NCBI RefSeq assembly: GCF_005222835.1
Contig: NZ_STGA01000029.1
Location: 248,001 to 312,000 of the forward strand
DNA: 64,000 bases
Source of the DNA: Rhizobium sp. FKY42
Lineage (GTDB): Bacteria; Pseudomonadota; Alphaproteobacteria; Rhizobiales; Rhizobiaceae
Direction of reading: 5' to 3'
Part shown: positions 9,063 through 17,329 of the stretch, in pieces
How positions within the stretch are numbered: the first letter of the stretch is position 1
Layout of the letters: every line of letters begins with the position of its first letter
Position numbers and translations under genes: made by a program
Notes under the pieces: generated by a model
Told to the model about the DNA's origin: nothing
The model's database searches: none
What the model saw: the letters and a program-made list of their open reading frames with translations, nothing else

Positions 9063-10280
9063 TCAGGCAAGCAACTCCTTGAGATCACGCGTCGGATCCT
9101 CAAGAATCAATCGGTTCACAGGTATGTTCGAATCCAGCAGTTTCTTGCCTGTGACATAGGCCTTGGCATCGTTGATGGCGTCGACCGCCACGAATCGATC
9201 CTGCCGGAAATACCAGATCGACTGGCTCCCCGGTCGCACTCCCTGCCTCACGAAGGTTTCGTCGAACCCGACGTTCAGTCCGGCAATCTGCAGTTTGACG
9301 TCGTACTGATCAGACCAGAACCATGGTTTCGGCTCGTAGGCCTTTTTGTTGCCAGCAAGAATCGCGGCTAGCGCCTCGGCCTGATCGACAGCGTTCTGCA
9401 CTGATTCTAACCGTATCATTGTGTCCTGCCACGGCAGGTTGGTGCAGTCGCCGATCGCATGGACGTCCGGATCCGATGTCCGCGTCATCGAGTCGACCAC
9501 TATTCCATCCGTCACCGTCAAACCGGCGGCCTGGGCGAGTTCCGTATTCGCCGTCACGCCGATTCCGACGATGGCGAGATCGAGATCGATGACGCTTCCG
9601 TCTGCCAATTCGGCGCCCACCAGCTTGCCCCCCTCCCCAACCAGGCGACGCAAGCCCGTCGATTCGCGAATCGTGACGCCGTACGATTCGTGAATCGCAC
9701 GCATCGCGTCCGCAGTCTGCGAAGAGGCGACACGCTTGAGGATACGATCCGCCATTTCGATGAGCGTGACCCGAAGCCCTTTGTGTCTCGCCACGGCTGC
9801 CGCTTCCAGGCCGATGTAACCGCCGCCGATCACCAGAGCCCGGGCCCCTGGTTTGAGTGCCGCAGCCAACTGGTCCGCATCGCGCTTGTCCCGCATGACG
9901 AAGACGTTTTCGAGATCGCCCCCGATGGCTGCGGGAAGGCGCCGGGGCGTAGCTCCTGTCGCGAGGACGAGTTTATCGTAGTTTAGGCAAGAACCGTCCT
10001 GCACGCGAACAGAGTGAGCAGCAAGGTCGATCTCATCCACAAACGTCGAAAGCCGCAGATCGATTGCCTGCTCGGCGTACCAGGCGTCCGGGCGCATCTG
10101 AAGACGGTCGAACTCCATCTCGCCCAGCAGATACTTCTTGGAGAGAGGCGGACGTTGATAGGGAGCGACATCCTCCGCCGTCAGGATCGTGATCGAGCGG
10201 CTGTCACCAAGGCTGCGAAGCTTGGCCACAAGCGAAAAGGCAGCCTGTCCGCCCCCAACCACCACCAGATCAACTGTCAT
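9063..10280 (-). CDS. FAD-dependent ferredoxin reductase-like oxidoreductase
   Basis: A 405-residue flavoprotein of the rhodocoxin/putidaredoxin reductase (BphA4-like) family, which moves electrons from NAD(P)H to a ferredoxin-type partner. The start at 10280 is preceded by AAGGAG at ideal distance; an upstream in-frame ATG lies within that site. The FAD-binding motif VVVGGGQAAF is at residues 5-14, ATGATPRR around 110, the NAD-binding Rossmann motif ALVIGGGYIGLEAAAVA around 145-160, and the second flavin motif VHAIGDCTN around 270. The C-terminal reductase domain follows. No ferredoxin or P450 partner is adjacent, so the physiological partner is unknown. Confidence 0.9.
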   Translation of the reverse strand: MTVDLVVVGGGQAAFSLVAKLRSLGDSRSITILTAEDVAPYQRPPLSKKYLLGEMEFDRLQMRPDAWYAEQAIDLRLSTFVDEIDLAAHSVRVQDGSCLNYDKLVLATGATPRRLPAAIGGDLENVFVMRDKRDADQLAAALKPGARALVIGGGYIGLEAAAVARHKGLRVTLIEMADRILKRVASSQTADAMRAIHESYGVTIRESTGLRRLVGEGGKLVGAELADGSVIDLDLAIVGIGVTANTELAQAAGLTVTDGIVVDSMTRTSDPDVHAIGDCTNLPWQDTMIRLESVQNAVDQAEALAAILAGNKKAYEPKPWFWSDQYDVKLQIAGLNVGFDETFVRQGVRPGSQSIWYFRQDRFVAVDAINDAKAYVTGKKLLDSNIPVNRLILEDPTRDLKELLA

Positions 10281-10490
10281 TGCCCGCTCCTTCATTCGCG
10301 TCTTCCGCCCTTTTCCTATCGAGCATAGAGACTGCTTGGGTAGCGCCGTGCGTCGGCAGCGTCAACGAAGGAGACGGCTGGCGCGACATAACGTCAGAAC
10401 TTGAGCTGCCCGTCATATTTTATGGAGCGCCTTTACCGCTTGGTAGGTGATATCCCTTATTCTTGGGTTCCAATAGCGATGGAGGGCGTC

Positions 10491-10841
10491 ATGTCCTTGA
10501 ATATCAACCTTGATCCGAAAGCGAACATCCCGCGCGACCAGGCATTTCCCAAATACGTCATCGATCGGCCGGGCAAAGTCATTTTCGTCGGCCATCATCT
10601 GAGCACGGCCTCTCACTTCCGCTGCATCGTGCGCAACATCTCCCTTTACGGCGCGGATCTGGATGTCAGCCCCAACCTGACGATGCCGAAAAACTTCTTC
10701 CTCGAAATTCTCGGCATTCATGACGAAATCGGCTGCACCGTGATCCGGCGCGAAGCTGAGCATGTGGTTGTCGGCTTCAACATGCTGTTGGCGCCAGAAT
10801 TCCTGCATCACGTCATCCGGCGGGGGTTCGAAGACGCCTGA
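10491..10841 (+). CDS. PilZ-like domain protein
   Basis: A 116-residue protein with a probable PilZ fold. The segment FRCIVRNISLYGADLDV (about residues 40-56) matches the N/DxSxxG half of the cyclic-di-GMP motif. An obvious RxxxR half is not clear, so nucleotide binding is uncertain. I use the ATG at 10491 because GGAGG lies just before it; an upstream extension of 30 residues is open but has no such site. It stands alone, between the reductase (divergent) and the aminotransferase. Confidence 0.6.
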   Translation: MSLNINLDPKANIPRDQAFPKYVIDRPGKVIFVGHHLSTASHFRCIVRNISLYGADLDVSPNLTMPKNFFLEILGIHDEIGCTVIRREAEHVVVGFNMLLAPEFLHHVIRRGFEDA

Positions 10842-10880
10842 CAGGCGTTCCGGGTCTGATGGGCGAGTGTACCAGTCTCG

Positions 10881-10898
10881 CCGCAAGTGTACTTGCGG
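10881..10898. promoter_or_regulatory. Dyad-symmetric site before the aminotransferase
   Basis: CCGCAAGT-GT-ACTTGCGG is an 18-base dyad with only the central two bases unpaired, 56 bases upstream of the aminotransferase start. The tight spacing suits a dimeric regulator better than a transcription terminator. Nothing in the window identifies the regulator. Confidence 0.35.
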
Positions 10899-10953
10899 AT
10901 ACGCCGGAGCAATTTATGGTGCGGCCCTCATTGCCCTTTGAGCCGGGAACATC

Positions 10954-12066
10954 ATGCCAAGCTTTGCGCGCTTCACACATCTTCTTTCCTCACTGCCCGC
11001 GACTGTTCCGTTTGTGGGACCAGAAGCAATTGAACGCAATCGTGGCCTGGCTGTGAGGGCCAGAATTGGTGCCAACGAAAGCGGTTTCGGTCCGGCACCG
11101 TCCGTCGTGGCCGCCATGGCGGAAGCTGCCTCTGACACCTGGCGCTATTCCGATCCGGAGAACTTCGAACTCAAGCATGCCTTGGCAGAGCATCTCGGCT
11201 GCTACCCGGCCAACATCGCGGTGGGCGAAGGCATCGATGCCCTTCTCGGCCATATCGTGCGAATGATCATAGAACCGGGCATGCCAGTGGTGACATCGCT
11301 TGGCGCCTATCCCACCTTCAATTTTCATGTCGCTGGCTATGGCGGGCGACTTGTGACCACACCTTACGTGCAGGATCGGGAAGATCCTGCCGGTCTGCTT
11401 GAGCTTGTGAAGCGCGAAAATGCGCCGCTGGTCTATTTCGCCAATCCGGACAATCCCATGGGAAGCTGGTGGAATGCCGATGCCGTGGTGGAATTTGCCG
11501 AAGCGCTGCCGGAAACCTGTCTGCTGATCCTCGACGAGGCCTATTGCGAAACAGCGCCGGACGGCACGACCCCGGCACTCTCGCGTTTGATCGACCGGCC
11601 CAATGTGATGCGCACGCGCACGCTTTCAAAAGCCTATGGACTTGCCGGAGCGCGGGTTGGATATGTTATCACGACGCCTGAAAACGCGCAGGCTTTCGAC
11701 AAGATTCGCAATCATTTCGGAATGGCGCGGATCAGCGTGGCTGGCGCGCTGGCGGCCCTGAAGGATCAGGCCTATCTCGCGGATGTCCTGCAGAAAATCT
11801 CTGCCTCCCGTGACGCGATTTCCGACATCGCCAGAGCGAACGGGCTTCTGCCCCTCGTGTCAGCGACTAATTTCGTCGCAATCGATTGCGGGCGCGATGG
11901 CGCCTATGCGCGGGCCATCGTGGACGGCCTGATGGAGCACGGTGTGTTCATTCGCATGCCGGGCGTCGCGCCGCTCAACCGGTGCATCCGCATTAGCACA
12001 GGTCTGCCGCAAGACATGGCACTGCTGGCGGAGGCCCTACCGCAGGTCTTGAAGACGATCGGCTGA
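10954..12066 (+). CDS. HisC-like PLP-dependent aminotransferase
   Basis: A 370-residue fold-type I aminotransferase most like histidinol-phosphate aminotransferase. Visible features are GANESGFGP (N-terminal substrate loop), the PLP ring-stacking region SLGAYPTF, NPDNPMGSW (the conserved Asn), ILDEAYCE (the Asp that holds the PLP nitrogen), Lys226 in TLSKAYGLAG as the Schiff-base lysine, and the carboxylate-binding Arg in CIRISTGLP. No his genes are adjacent, and rhizobia usually have several HisC paralogues that act on aromatic amino acids, so the substrate is open. Confidence 0.85.
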   Translation: MPSFARFTHLLSSLPATVPFVGPEAIERNRGLAVRARIGANESGFGPAPSVVAAMAEAASDTWRYSDPENFELKHALAEHLGCYPANIAVGEGIDALLGHIVRMIIEPGMPVVTSLGAYPTFNFHVAGYGGRLVTTPYVQDREDPAGLLELVKRENAPLVYFANPDNPMGSWWNADAVVEFAEALPETCLLILDEAYCETAPDGTTPALSRLIDRPNVMRTRTLSKAYGLAGARVGYVITTPENAQAFDKIRNHFGMARISVAGALAALKDQAYLADVLQKISASRDAISDIARANGLLPLVSATNFVAIDCGRDGAYARAIVDGLMEHGVFIRMPGVAPLNRCIRISTGLPQDMALLAEALPQVLKTIG

Positions 12067-12087
12067 AGAGTACAAAGCTCTTCAGCC
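12061..12087. terminator. Hairpin between converging genes
   Basis: A perfect 10-bp stem (GGCTGAAGAG/CTCTTCAGCC) with a 7-base loop overlaps the aminotransferase stop codon. It has only a weak T tract on either side. It may end transcription from both converging genes. Confidence 0.5.
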
Positions 12088-12128
12088 TCTTCGCCGATCT
12101 GCCGGTTCAGGGATAGAAGAGCGATGGA

Positions 12129-12395
12129 TCAGTGCGTGGTCATCCAGTCGCGCGCTGCGCGAAGGGCTTCCGCAAGCTGCATCTTGGTCATCATGTGAGA
12201 AAGATCGGCCCGCAATTCCGCGGCGCGATCTGATCCCTTGATGGCGGCGATGTTGAGCCACTTGTGAGCCGCAACCAGATCTACCGGGCAACCGCGTCCG
12301 GTGGCATACATCAGGCCCATGTCACAGAAGAGTTCAGCGCGGGCCTCGCCACCCATCGCCGTCATTTCGCATTCCTGAATGTCAAAGCGTGCCAT
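12129..12395 (-). CDS. Sel1-repeat protein (88 aa)
   Basis: A short protein carrying essentially one Sel1-like repeat: FCDMGLMYATGRGCPVDLVAAHKWLNIAA (residues 29-57), the pattern of the tetratricopeptide-like SLR family used for protein-protein contacts. I start at the ATG at 12395, which has AGGGA 8 bases upstream; the frame is open 31 codons further without a site. No signal peptide is seen, so it should be cytoplasmic. Its partner is unknown. Confidence 0.75.
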   Translation of the reverse strand: MARFDIQECEMTAMGGEARAELFCDMGLMYATGRGCPVDLVAAHKWLNIAAIKGSDRAAELRADLSHMMTKMQLAEALRAARDWMTTH

Positions 12396-12863
12396 TGGTT
12401 TAATCCCTGTTGAACCGGTTATTCTTGCCCTGTTTTCGAGAGCCCTTGCGGGCATCGAATGCGCGGAACCTCTCTGGGTTCTCATCACCTCCGACCGGCA
12501 GATTTTCTGCTCGTCTTCATGAGTTCACTATGCGGCAGGGGCTTCAAAATTCGCCTAAAATGCATGATTAATTTGAAACAAACAAAGTCCAAACAGTTGG
12601 TAAACCTCAGTTTTTGTTAAACATCACATCCCTTGCACACCAGTGGATTCCGCGTTTCGTTAGGTTTACGGCAACCATGGCGTTTTCACCCTTTCTTGAC
12701 CATGATTTCGCATGCAAACTCTGATGTCAGGATCGGGCCTGACGAGCTAGCGCCTATTTACCTTTACGTGTGCGTAAGCTAATCTCGCTGCATTACCCTG
12801 GAATGCGGAGGAGGAACTGCGTTCGGGGAGGATGGGTTTCACTTTGGCGGAGGAGCGTCACAT
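12396..12863. other. AT-rich intergenic region
   Basis: About 470 bases without a supported gene, with a strikingly AT-rich core around 12540-12630 compared with the coding DNA. It must carry the divergent promoters of the Sel1-repeat gene and the DUF2147 gene. A plus-strand frame at 12770-13081 overlaps the DUF2147 gene in another frame and is not credible. Confidence 0.5.
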
Positions 12864-13205
12864 ATGATTCGCATGACTGGAATGATCGCAGGGGCAATGC
12901 TGGCGTTCTCAGGGATTGCCTGGGCCGCAGAGCCGATCGAGGGCAACTGGAAGACTGCCAGCGGCGAGACGGCAGCCATTGGCAAGTGTGGCTCTGCTTT
13001 CTGTGTAACGCTGAAGACCGGCAAACATGCGGGCAAGCAGATCGGCAAGATGAGCGGCACCGGCGGCAATTACAGTGGTGAGATTACTGATCCGGAAGCC
13101 GACAAGACCTATAGCGGGTCGGGCGCGGTCAGCGGAAACTCTTTGAAAATGAAGGGCTGCGTCATGTCGGTGTTCTGCAAATCCCAGACCTGGACGCGCC
13201 TCTAA
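12864..13205 (+). CDS. Secreted DUF2147 family protein
   Basis: A 113-residue exported protein. The signal peptide covers residues 1-21 (ending GIAWAA), followed by the DUF2147 pattern PIEGNWKTASGETAAIGKCG and, at the end, GNSLKMKGCVMSVFCKSQTWTRL. Four cysteines in the mature part probably form disulfides in the periplasm. The family is widespread in Proteobacteria with no firm function. The gene is followed at once by a strong terminator, so it is monocistronic. Confidence 0.85.
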   Translation: MIRMTGMIAGAMLAFSGIAWAAEPIEGNWKTASGETAAIGKCGSAFCVTLKTGKHAGKQIGKMSGTGGNYSGEITDPEADKTYSGSGAVSGNSLKMKGCVMSVFCKSQTWTRL

Positions 13206-13234
13206 TCCAGCTCGTGCACTATTTCGGTCTGAAG

Positions 13235-13261
13235 TCCGCCGGTCGCTCCGGCGGATTTTTT
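13235..13261 (+). terminator. Terminator after the DUF2147 gene
   Basis: A perfect 8-bp GC-rich stem (TCCGCCGG/CCGGCGGA) with a 5-base loop, directly followed by six T residues, 29 bases after the stop codon. Confidence 0.93.
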
Positions 13262-13375
13262 GTTTCTCGTTCTTCATTAAGACTCTTGAATTGCGGATGA
13301 ACGGTTGCCTCAGAGCAGGTTCAGGCAAGTCTCGTCATCTTTGATAAAGGGATAAGGCATGAGGGGTGGACAGAC

Positions 13376-13540
13376 ATGACAAAGCTGGCGCGCAGGATGA
13401 CAATCATAACGCTGACGATGGTGGTATTTGCGATTTCGATGTCGGCACTTGTGAACCAGACACGAAAGGCGAATGCCGTGTCAGACGCTTCCACTTTTCC
13501 CTGCCGGACCATCGGCGGAGAATGCGGCGCCCTCCTCTGA
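13376..13540 (+). CDS. Small probable secreted or membrane peptide (54 aa)
   Basis: An ATG at 13376 with GAGGGG nine bases upstream opens a 54-residue frame. The product starts with a basic segment (MTKLARRM), continues with a hydrophobic stretch (TIITLTMVVFAISMSALV, residues 9-26) and ends with two cysteines (PCRTIGGECG). This is the layout of a signal peptide plus short periplasmic peptide, or of a single-span membrane peptide. I do not recognise a family. It lies between the DUF2147 terminator and amn, with 68 bases to the latter. Confidence 0.45.
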   Translation: MTKLARRMTIITLTMVVFAISMSALVNQTRKANAVSDASTFPCRTIGGECGALL

Positions 13541-13574
13541 ATTCAAAACTCCGCAATCTGCTTCCCGACCGTAA

Positions 13575-13603
13575 TTGGCTTGTCAACAAGTCCACACTAT
13601 AAT
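13575..13603 (+). promoter_or_regulatory. Promoter of amn, giving a leaderless or near-leaderless mRNA
   Basis: TTGGCT (13575-13580) and a perfect TATAAT (13598-13603) are 17 bases apart, the ideal spacing for a sigma-70-type promoter. The -10 box ends only 5 bases before the amn ATG, so transcription would begin at or within a few bases of the start codon. No ribosome binding site is visible before that ATG. Confidence 0.5.
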
Positions 13604-13608
13604 GGCTC

Positions 13609-15105
13609 ATGACAAAACGAATCTTTTCCCAATCTGCCCCCACCTTCATCAATCCACCGGCTTATGAGCCCAAGGTCTTCAGCGATTCTGCCGCTGCGGT
13701 GGATGCGTTGACCGAGCTTTACGAGCGCAATACCGGGTTCCTGATCGAGGCATTCGGAAATTTGGCAAAGGGCCAACCGATCGAAGGTCGCTATCGCGCC
13801 TGCTATCCACAGGTGAGCATCGAAACGACCAGCTTCGGGCATATCGATTCGCGCCTGTCCTACGGCCATGTCACGGCGCCGGGTCATTACACGACCACCG
13901 TCACGAGGCCGAAGCTTTTCCGTCATTATCTGAAGGAACAGCTTGGCCTTCTGATGCGCAATCACAACGTTCCGATTACCGTTTCGGAATCGCAGACACC
14001 GATTCCGCTGCATTTTGCCTTCGGAGAAGGCGCGCATATCGAGGCATCCGCCTCTGCGACGGTATCGGACATGCCGCTTCGCGATATCTTCGATACGCCG
14101 GATCTCAACAACACGGACGATCTGATTGCGAACGGCGAATATGATCAGGTTCCGGGTGAGCCCGCGCCGCTTGCGCCGTTTACGGCACAGCGCATCGATT
14201 ACTCGCTGGCCCGCCTCAGCCACTACACGGCGACAAGCGCGGATCATTTCCAGAACTTCGTGCTCTTCACCAACTACCAGTTCTACATCGACGAGTTTGC
14301 GGCCTGGGCGCGTGAATTGATGGCGAATGGCGGCGAAGGCTATACCGCCTTTGTCGAACCCGGCAACATCATCACCCCTGCCGGAAGTCGCACAAACGAA
14401 GCGCCTGTACGCCTTCCCCAGATGCCGGCCTACCATCTCAAGAAGAAGGGTCATGCCGGGATCACGCTGGTGAATATTGGTGTTGGCCCGTCCAATGCGA
14501 AGACGATAACCGACCATATCGCTGTTCTGCGCCCGCACGCCTGGCTGATGGTTGGTCACTGCGCCGGGCTTCGCAACAGTCAAAGGCTCGGCGATTATGT
14601 TCTTGCACATGCTTACATGCGCGAAGACCATGTGCTGGACGATGACCTGCCGGTCTGGGTGCCGATCCCGGCGCTTGCAGAAGTTCAACAGGCGCTGGAA
14701 GATGCCGTCGAGGAAATCACGGGCCTGGAAGGGTTCGAGCTGAAGCGCATCATGCGAACAGGCACGGTTGCCACCATCGACAACCGTAACTGGGAGCTTC
14801 GTGATCAGGCGGGGCCGGTCAAGCGGTTGTCGCAGGCACGTGCGATTGCGCTGGACATGGAATCGGCCACCATTGCCGCCAACGGTTTCCGCTTCCGCGT
14901 TCCCTATGGCACGCTGCTGTGCGTTTCCGACAAGCCTTTGCATGGCGAGTTGAAGCTGCCGGGAATGGCGACTGAATTTTACAGGACGCAGGTTCGCCAG
15001 CATCTCAAGATCGGCATTCGCGCTGTGCAGAAGCTCGCCGCCATGCCGACGGAGACGCTGCATTCGCGCAAGCTGCGCAGCTTCTATGAGACGGCCTTCC
15101 AGTAA
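13609..15105 (+). CDS. amn: AMP nucleosidase
   Basis: Amn hydrolyses AMP to adenine and ribose 5-phosphate and so helps to control the adenylate pool. The 498-residue length agrees with the family. The N-terminal regulatory domain includes GRYRACYPQVSIETT and YGHVTAPGHYTTTVTRP (about residues 60-100). The C-terminal nucleosidase domain of the PNP/UDP fold has NIGVGPSNAKT, HAWLMVGHCAGLRNSQRLGDYVLA and the purine-site DMESATIAANGFRFRVPYGTLL. The product is cytoplasmic. The gene appears to be transcribed from a promoter placed right at the start codon. Confidence 0.95.
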   Translation: MTKRIFSQSAPTFINPPAYEPKVFSDSAAAVDALTELYERNTGFLIEAFGNLAKGQPIEGRYRACYPQVSIETTSFGHIDSRLSYGHVTAPGHYTTTVTRPKLFRHYLKEQLGLLMRNHNVPITVSESQTPIPLHFAFGEGAHIEASASATVSDMPLRDIFDTPDLNNTDDLIANGEYDQVPGEPAPLAPFTAQRIDYSLARLSHYTATSADHFQNFVLFTNYQFYIDEFAAWARELMANGGEGYTAFVEPGNIITPAGSRTNEAPVRLPQMPAYHLKKKGHAGITLVNIGVGPSNAKTITDHIAVLRPHAWLMVGHCAGLRNSQRLGDYVLAHAYMREDHVLDDDLPVWVPIPALAEVQQALEDAVEEITGLEGFELKRIMRTGTVATIDNRNWELRDQAGPVKRLSQARAIALDMESATIAANGFRFRVPYGTLLCVSDKPLHGELKLPGMATEFYRTQVRQHLKIGIRAVQKLAAMPTETLHSRKLRSFYETAFQ

Positions 15106-15216
15106 TCCGCCAGATTACAGCGTCGGGCGACCAATCGGAAACGGCCCGCCGCTCTAAATTCTTTGTTGACGCATCGGTTGAGCGAAAAACCGGATTCCAC
15201 TTTTTCGCCCGATGCT

Positions 15217-16182
15217 CTAGCGGGGTGTTTTTGAACGCCCCGCAACCAGCGTAGACATTCCTGCTCCGATGACAGAGCTGAGAATGATCAGCAGATGCGC
15301 ATTGATGGCGGCCTGCCCCAGCTCAGCCAATGCGCTTTCCGAACGTCCTGCACCGAACGCAAGGGCTCCGGCTGTTATTCCTGCCGGATAGGTTCCGATG
15401 CCGCCCGGCGCATGCAAGGGAAGTACCGAGGAAAGCTCTCCCCCCAGCCCGCCGCCGAAGCCTGCGGCAAGGCCGATGTTCGCCAGCAGAACCAGAACCC
15501 AGGCCATGACAGCGATCTTCACGAACCAGTTGATGAGGGTCACACCCCAAGCACGGATGAATGCTGGCAGGTCAGCGGGAAGCCCTTGCTCAAGTTCCGC
15601 CATCATGTACTGAAGTTTGGGGTGAGAGATCTTTCGCGCCTGCCTCAGCAGATGATCCTTAAGGGCGAAGGCGATCGCAGGACTGACCGCAAACAGCCCC
15701 CAGACAAGCCAGAGCCAGACATTCCGGTGTTCCAAGGCCAGACCGAACCCCGCTGCAGCAAACAGCGCATGCAGATCGAGAAGCCGCATCACAAGCAGCG
15801 CAGCGCTTGCCCGCGTGATGGAGACGCCGAACTCCTGCTTCATCAGCAACGGAAAGCTCAATTCACCGCTGCGGAACGGCAGCATGACGTTCAGGAGATT
15901 ATGAACCTGAACGACACGAAAAAGACGGCGAAAGCTGCCTTCCGTTTCCCTCGGGAAATAATCGTAGATCCGCCAGGTGCGCAGCACATAGGTCATCAGC
16001 AAAAGCAGGAGCGCGGTACTTGCTATACCCAGCCCGGCCGTTCTCCAAAGCCCTACGATTTGCGCCCAGCCCCAGACCCACTGGATGAAGCCGACATAAC
16101 ACACCACCGCGCCAAGTGTCACAAGTGTGGTCGCATGGCGGAGTATCCATGGCTTTTGGCTGGCAAGCCTTTCGTTCTTCAT
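15217..16182 (-). CDS. Lysylphosphatidylglycerol synthase-like transmembrane protein (probable flippase-like)
   Basis: An integral membrane protein of about 321 residues with some eight hydrophobic segments, of the UPF0104/LPG-synthase-TM family. Typical conserved parts are the LLNVMLPFRSGELSFPLLMK segment and the glycine-rich LPLHAPGGIGTYPAGITAGAL near residues 260-280. The family includes the flippase part of MprF and stand-alone proteins next to polyprenyl-sugar genes. I start at the ATG at 16182; the frame is open 24 codons further to an ATG at 16254, which remains possible. It is divergent from a GT2 synthase and an ArnT-like gene, which suggests a role in moving a lipid-linked sugar across the inner membrane. 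Confidence 0.7.
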   Translation of the reverse strand: MKNERLASQKPWILRHATTLVTLGAVVCYVGFIQWVWGWAQIVGLWRTAGLGIASTALLLLLMTYVLRTWRIYDYFPRETEGSFRRLFRVVQVHNLLNVMLPFRSGELSFPLLMKQEFGVSITRASAALLVMRLLDLHALFAAAGFGLALEHRNVWLWLVWGLFAVSPAIAFALKDHLLRQARKISHPKLQYMMAELEQGLPADLPAFIRAWGVTLINWFVKIAVMAWVLVLLANIGLAAGFGGGLGGELSSVLPLHAPGGIGTYPAGITAGALAFGAGRSESALAELGQAAINAHLLIILSSVIGAGMSTLVAGRSKTPR

Positions 16183-16309
16183 ATAGAGGACGCGTCCATA
16201 AGCAATAGATCCACTTCGGCAATTCCCGGACGAGATATCGTCACGCGATATCATCCGGCCGGGTCGATAGCCATCAAGGCAAGCCCCCGAGGTTTAGGAG
16301 AAAGACCAG

Positions 16310-17329
16310 GTGCGTACAACTGTGGAATTGATCGGCGCGGATGCGGTGGACACAGGCGGGCTAGAACTTTCGCTCGTCGTGCCTGTCTTCAACGAAGAGG
16401 AAAGCGTCGGTCCGCTGATTGCGCGCGTTCAGGAGGCGATGGCTGGCTTTGCCGGACGCTGGGAACTGATCCTCGTCGATGACGGCAGCACGGATGCCAC
16501 CTTGACCGCCGCCCGTTCCGCCATCGGGCGCGAGGGACTGGAACTTCGGATCGTCGCCATGCAGCGAAATTTCGGCCAGACTGCCGCCATGCAGGCGGGA
16601 ATCACCGAAGCGCGCGGGCGGCTGATCGCGACGCTCGATGGCGATCTGCAGAACGACCCGAAAGACATCCCCGCCATGGTGGCCGAACTGGAGCGTCGCG
16701 AACTGGACCTGCTGGTCGGCTGGCGCAAGAACCGACAGGATGGCCTTGTCCTGCGCAAGATTCCTTCCTGGATCGCCAATCGCCTGATCGGCCGCATTAC
16801 CGGCGTTCGTCTGCATGATTACGGCTGCAGCCTGAAGATCTATCGTGGATCAGTTATCAAGCAGGTTCGGCTGATGGGTGAAATGCACCGCTTCATCCCG
16901 GCGTGGGTCGCCAACGTTGTGCCGAGTTCCCGTATCGGAGAAATGCCAGTCACGCACCATGCGCGGCAGCACGGCGTTTCGAAATACGGCATTTCGCGCA
17001 CGTTCCGGGTCATTCTCGATCTTCTATCGGTCCTGTTCTTCATGAAGTTCAAGGCGCGGCCGGGCCACTTCTTCGGCTCACTCGGCCTTGGGATCGGCGC
17101 GCTCTCGGCGCTCATTCTGTTTTACCTGTTCATCGACAAGTTCATTCTTGGCAATGACATCGGCACACGGCCGCTCTTTCTTGTCGGGATCATGCTGTTC
17201 CTGTCCTCGGTTCAGATGATCACGACCGGCATTCTCGCGGAAATGCTGGCGCGCGTTTACTTCAAGGATGACAGCAGCCTGAGTTATGTGGTCAGGGAAG
17301 TCTACAGCCGTGATCAGCAGAACCCGTAA
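16310..17329 (+). CDS. GT2 polyprenyl-phosphate sugar synthase with C-terminal membrane segments
   Basis: A 339-residue glycosyltransferase of family 2, like dolichol-phosphate mannose synthase, GtrB and ArnC. The start is GTG at 16310 with AGGAG upstream. Catalytic motifs are VVPVFNEEESV (residues 23-33), LVDDGSTD (55-62) and DGDLQNDP (about 104-111) with the acceptor-side YGCSLKIYR. Two C-terminal membrane helices (about 250-280 and 290-315) anchor it in the inner membrane. It should charge a polyprenyl phosphate with a sugar. The following ArnT-like gene overlaps it and is the likely user of that lipid-linked donor. In rhizobia such pairs (RgtE with RgtA-D) add galacturonic acid to lipopolysaccharide; that link is an inference here. 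Confidence 0.85.
   Translation: MRTTVELIGADAVDTGGLELSLVVPVFNEEESVGPLIARVQEAMAGFAGRWELILVDDGSTDATLTAARSAIGREGLELRIVAMQRNFGQTAAMQAGITEARGRLIATLDGDLQNDPKDIPAMVAELERRELDLLVGWRKNRQDGLVLRKIPSWIANRLIGRITGVRLHDYGCSLKIYRGSVIKQVRLMGEMHRFIPAWVANVVPSSRIGEMPVTHHARQHGVSKYGISRTFRVILDLLSVLFFMKFKARPGHFFGSLGLGIGALSALILFYLFIDKFILGNDIGTRPLFLVGIMLFLSSVQMITTGILAEMLARVYFKDDSSLSYVVREVYSRDQQNP

Noticed and set aside
8573-9082. Plus-strand open frame of 169 codons downstream of porin 2
   Set aside because: It covers the tRNA-Ser gene and has no domain or ribosome binding site.
13597-15063. Minus-strand open frame of 488 codons over amn
   Set aside because: It mirrors amn exactly, has no family features, a composition typical of antisense frames in GC-rich DNA, and no ribosome binding site.
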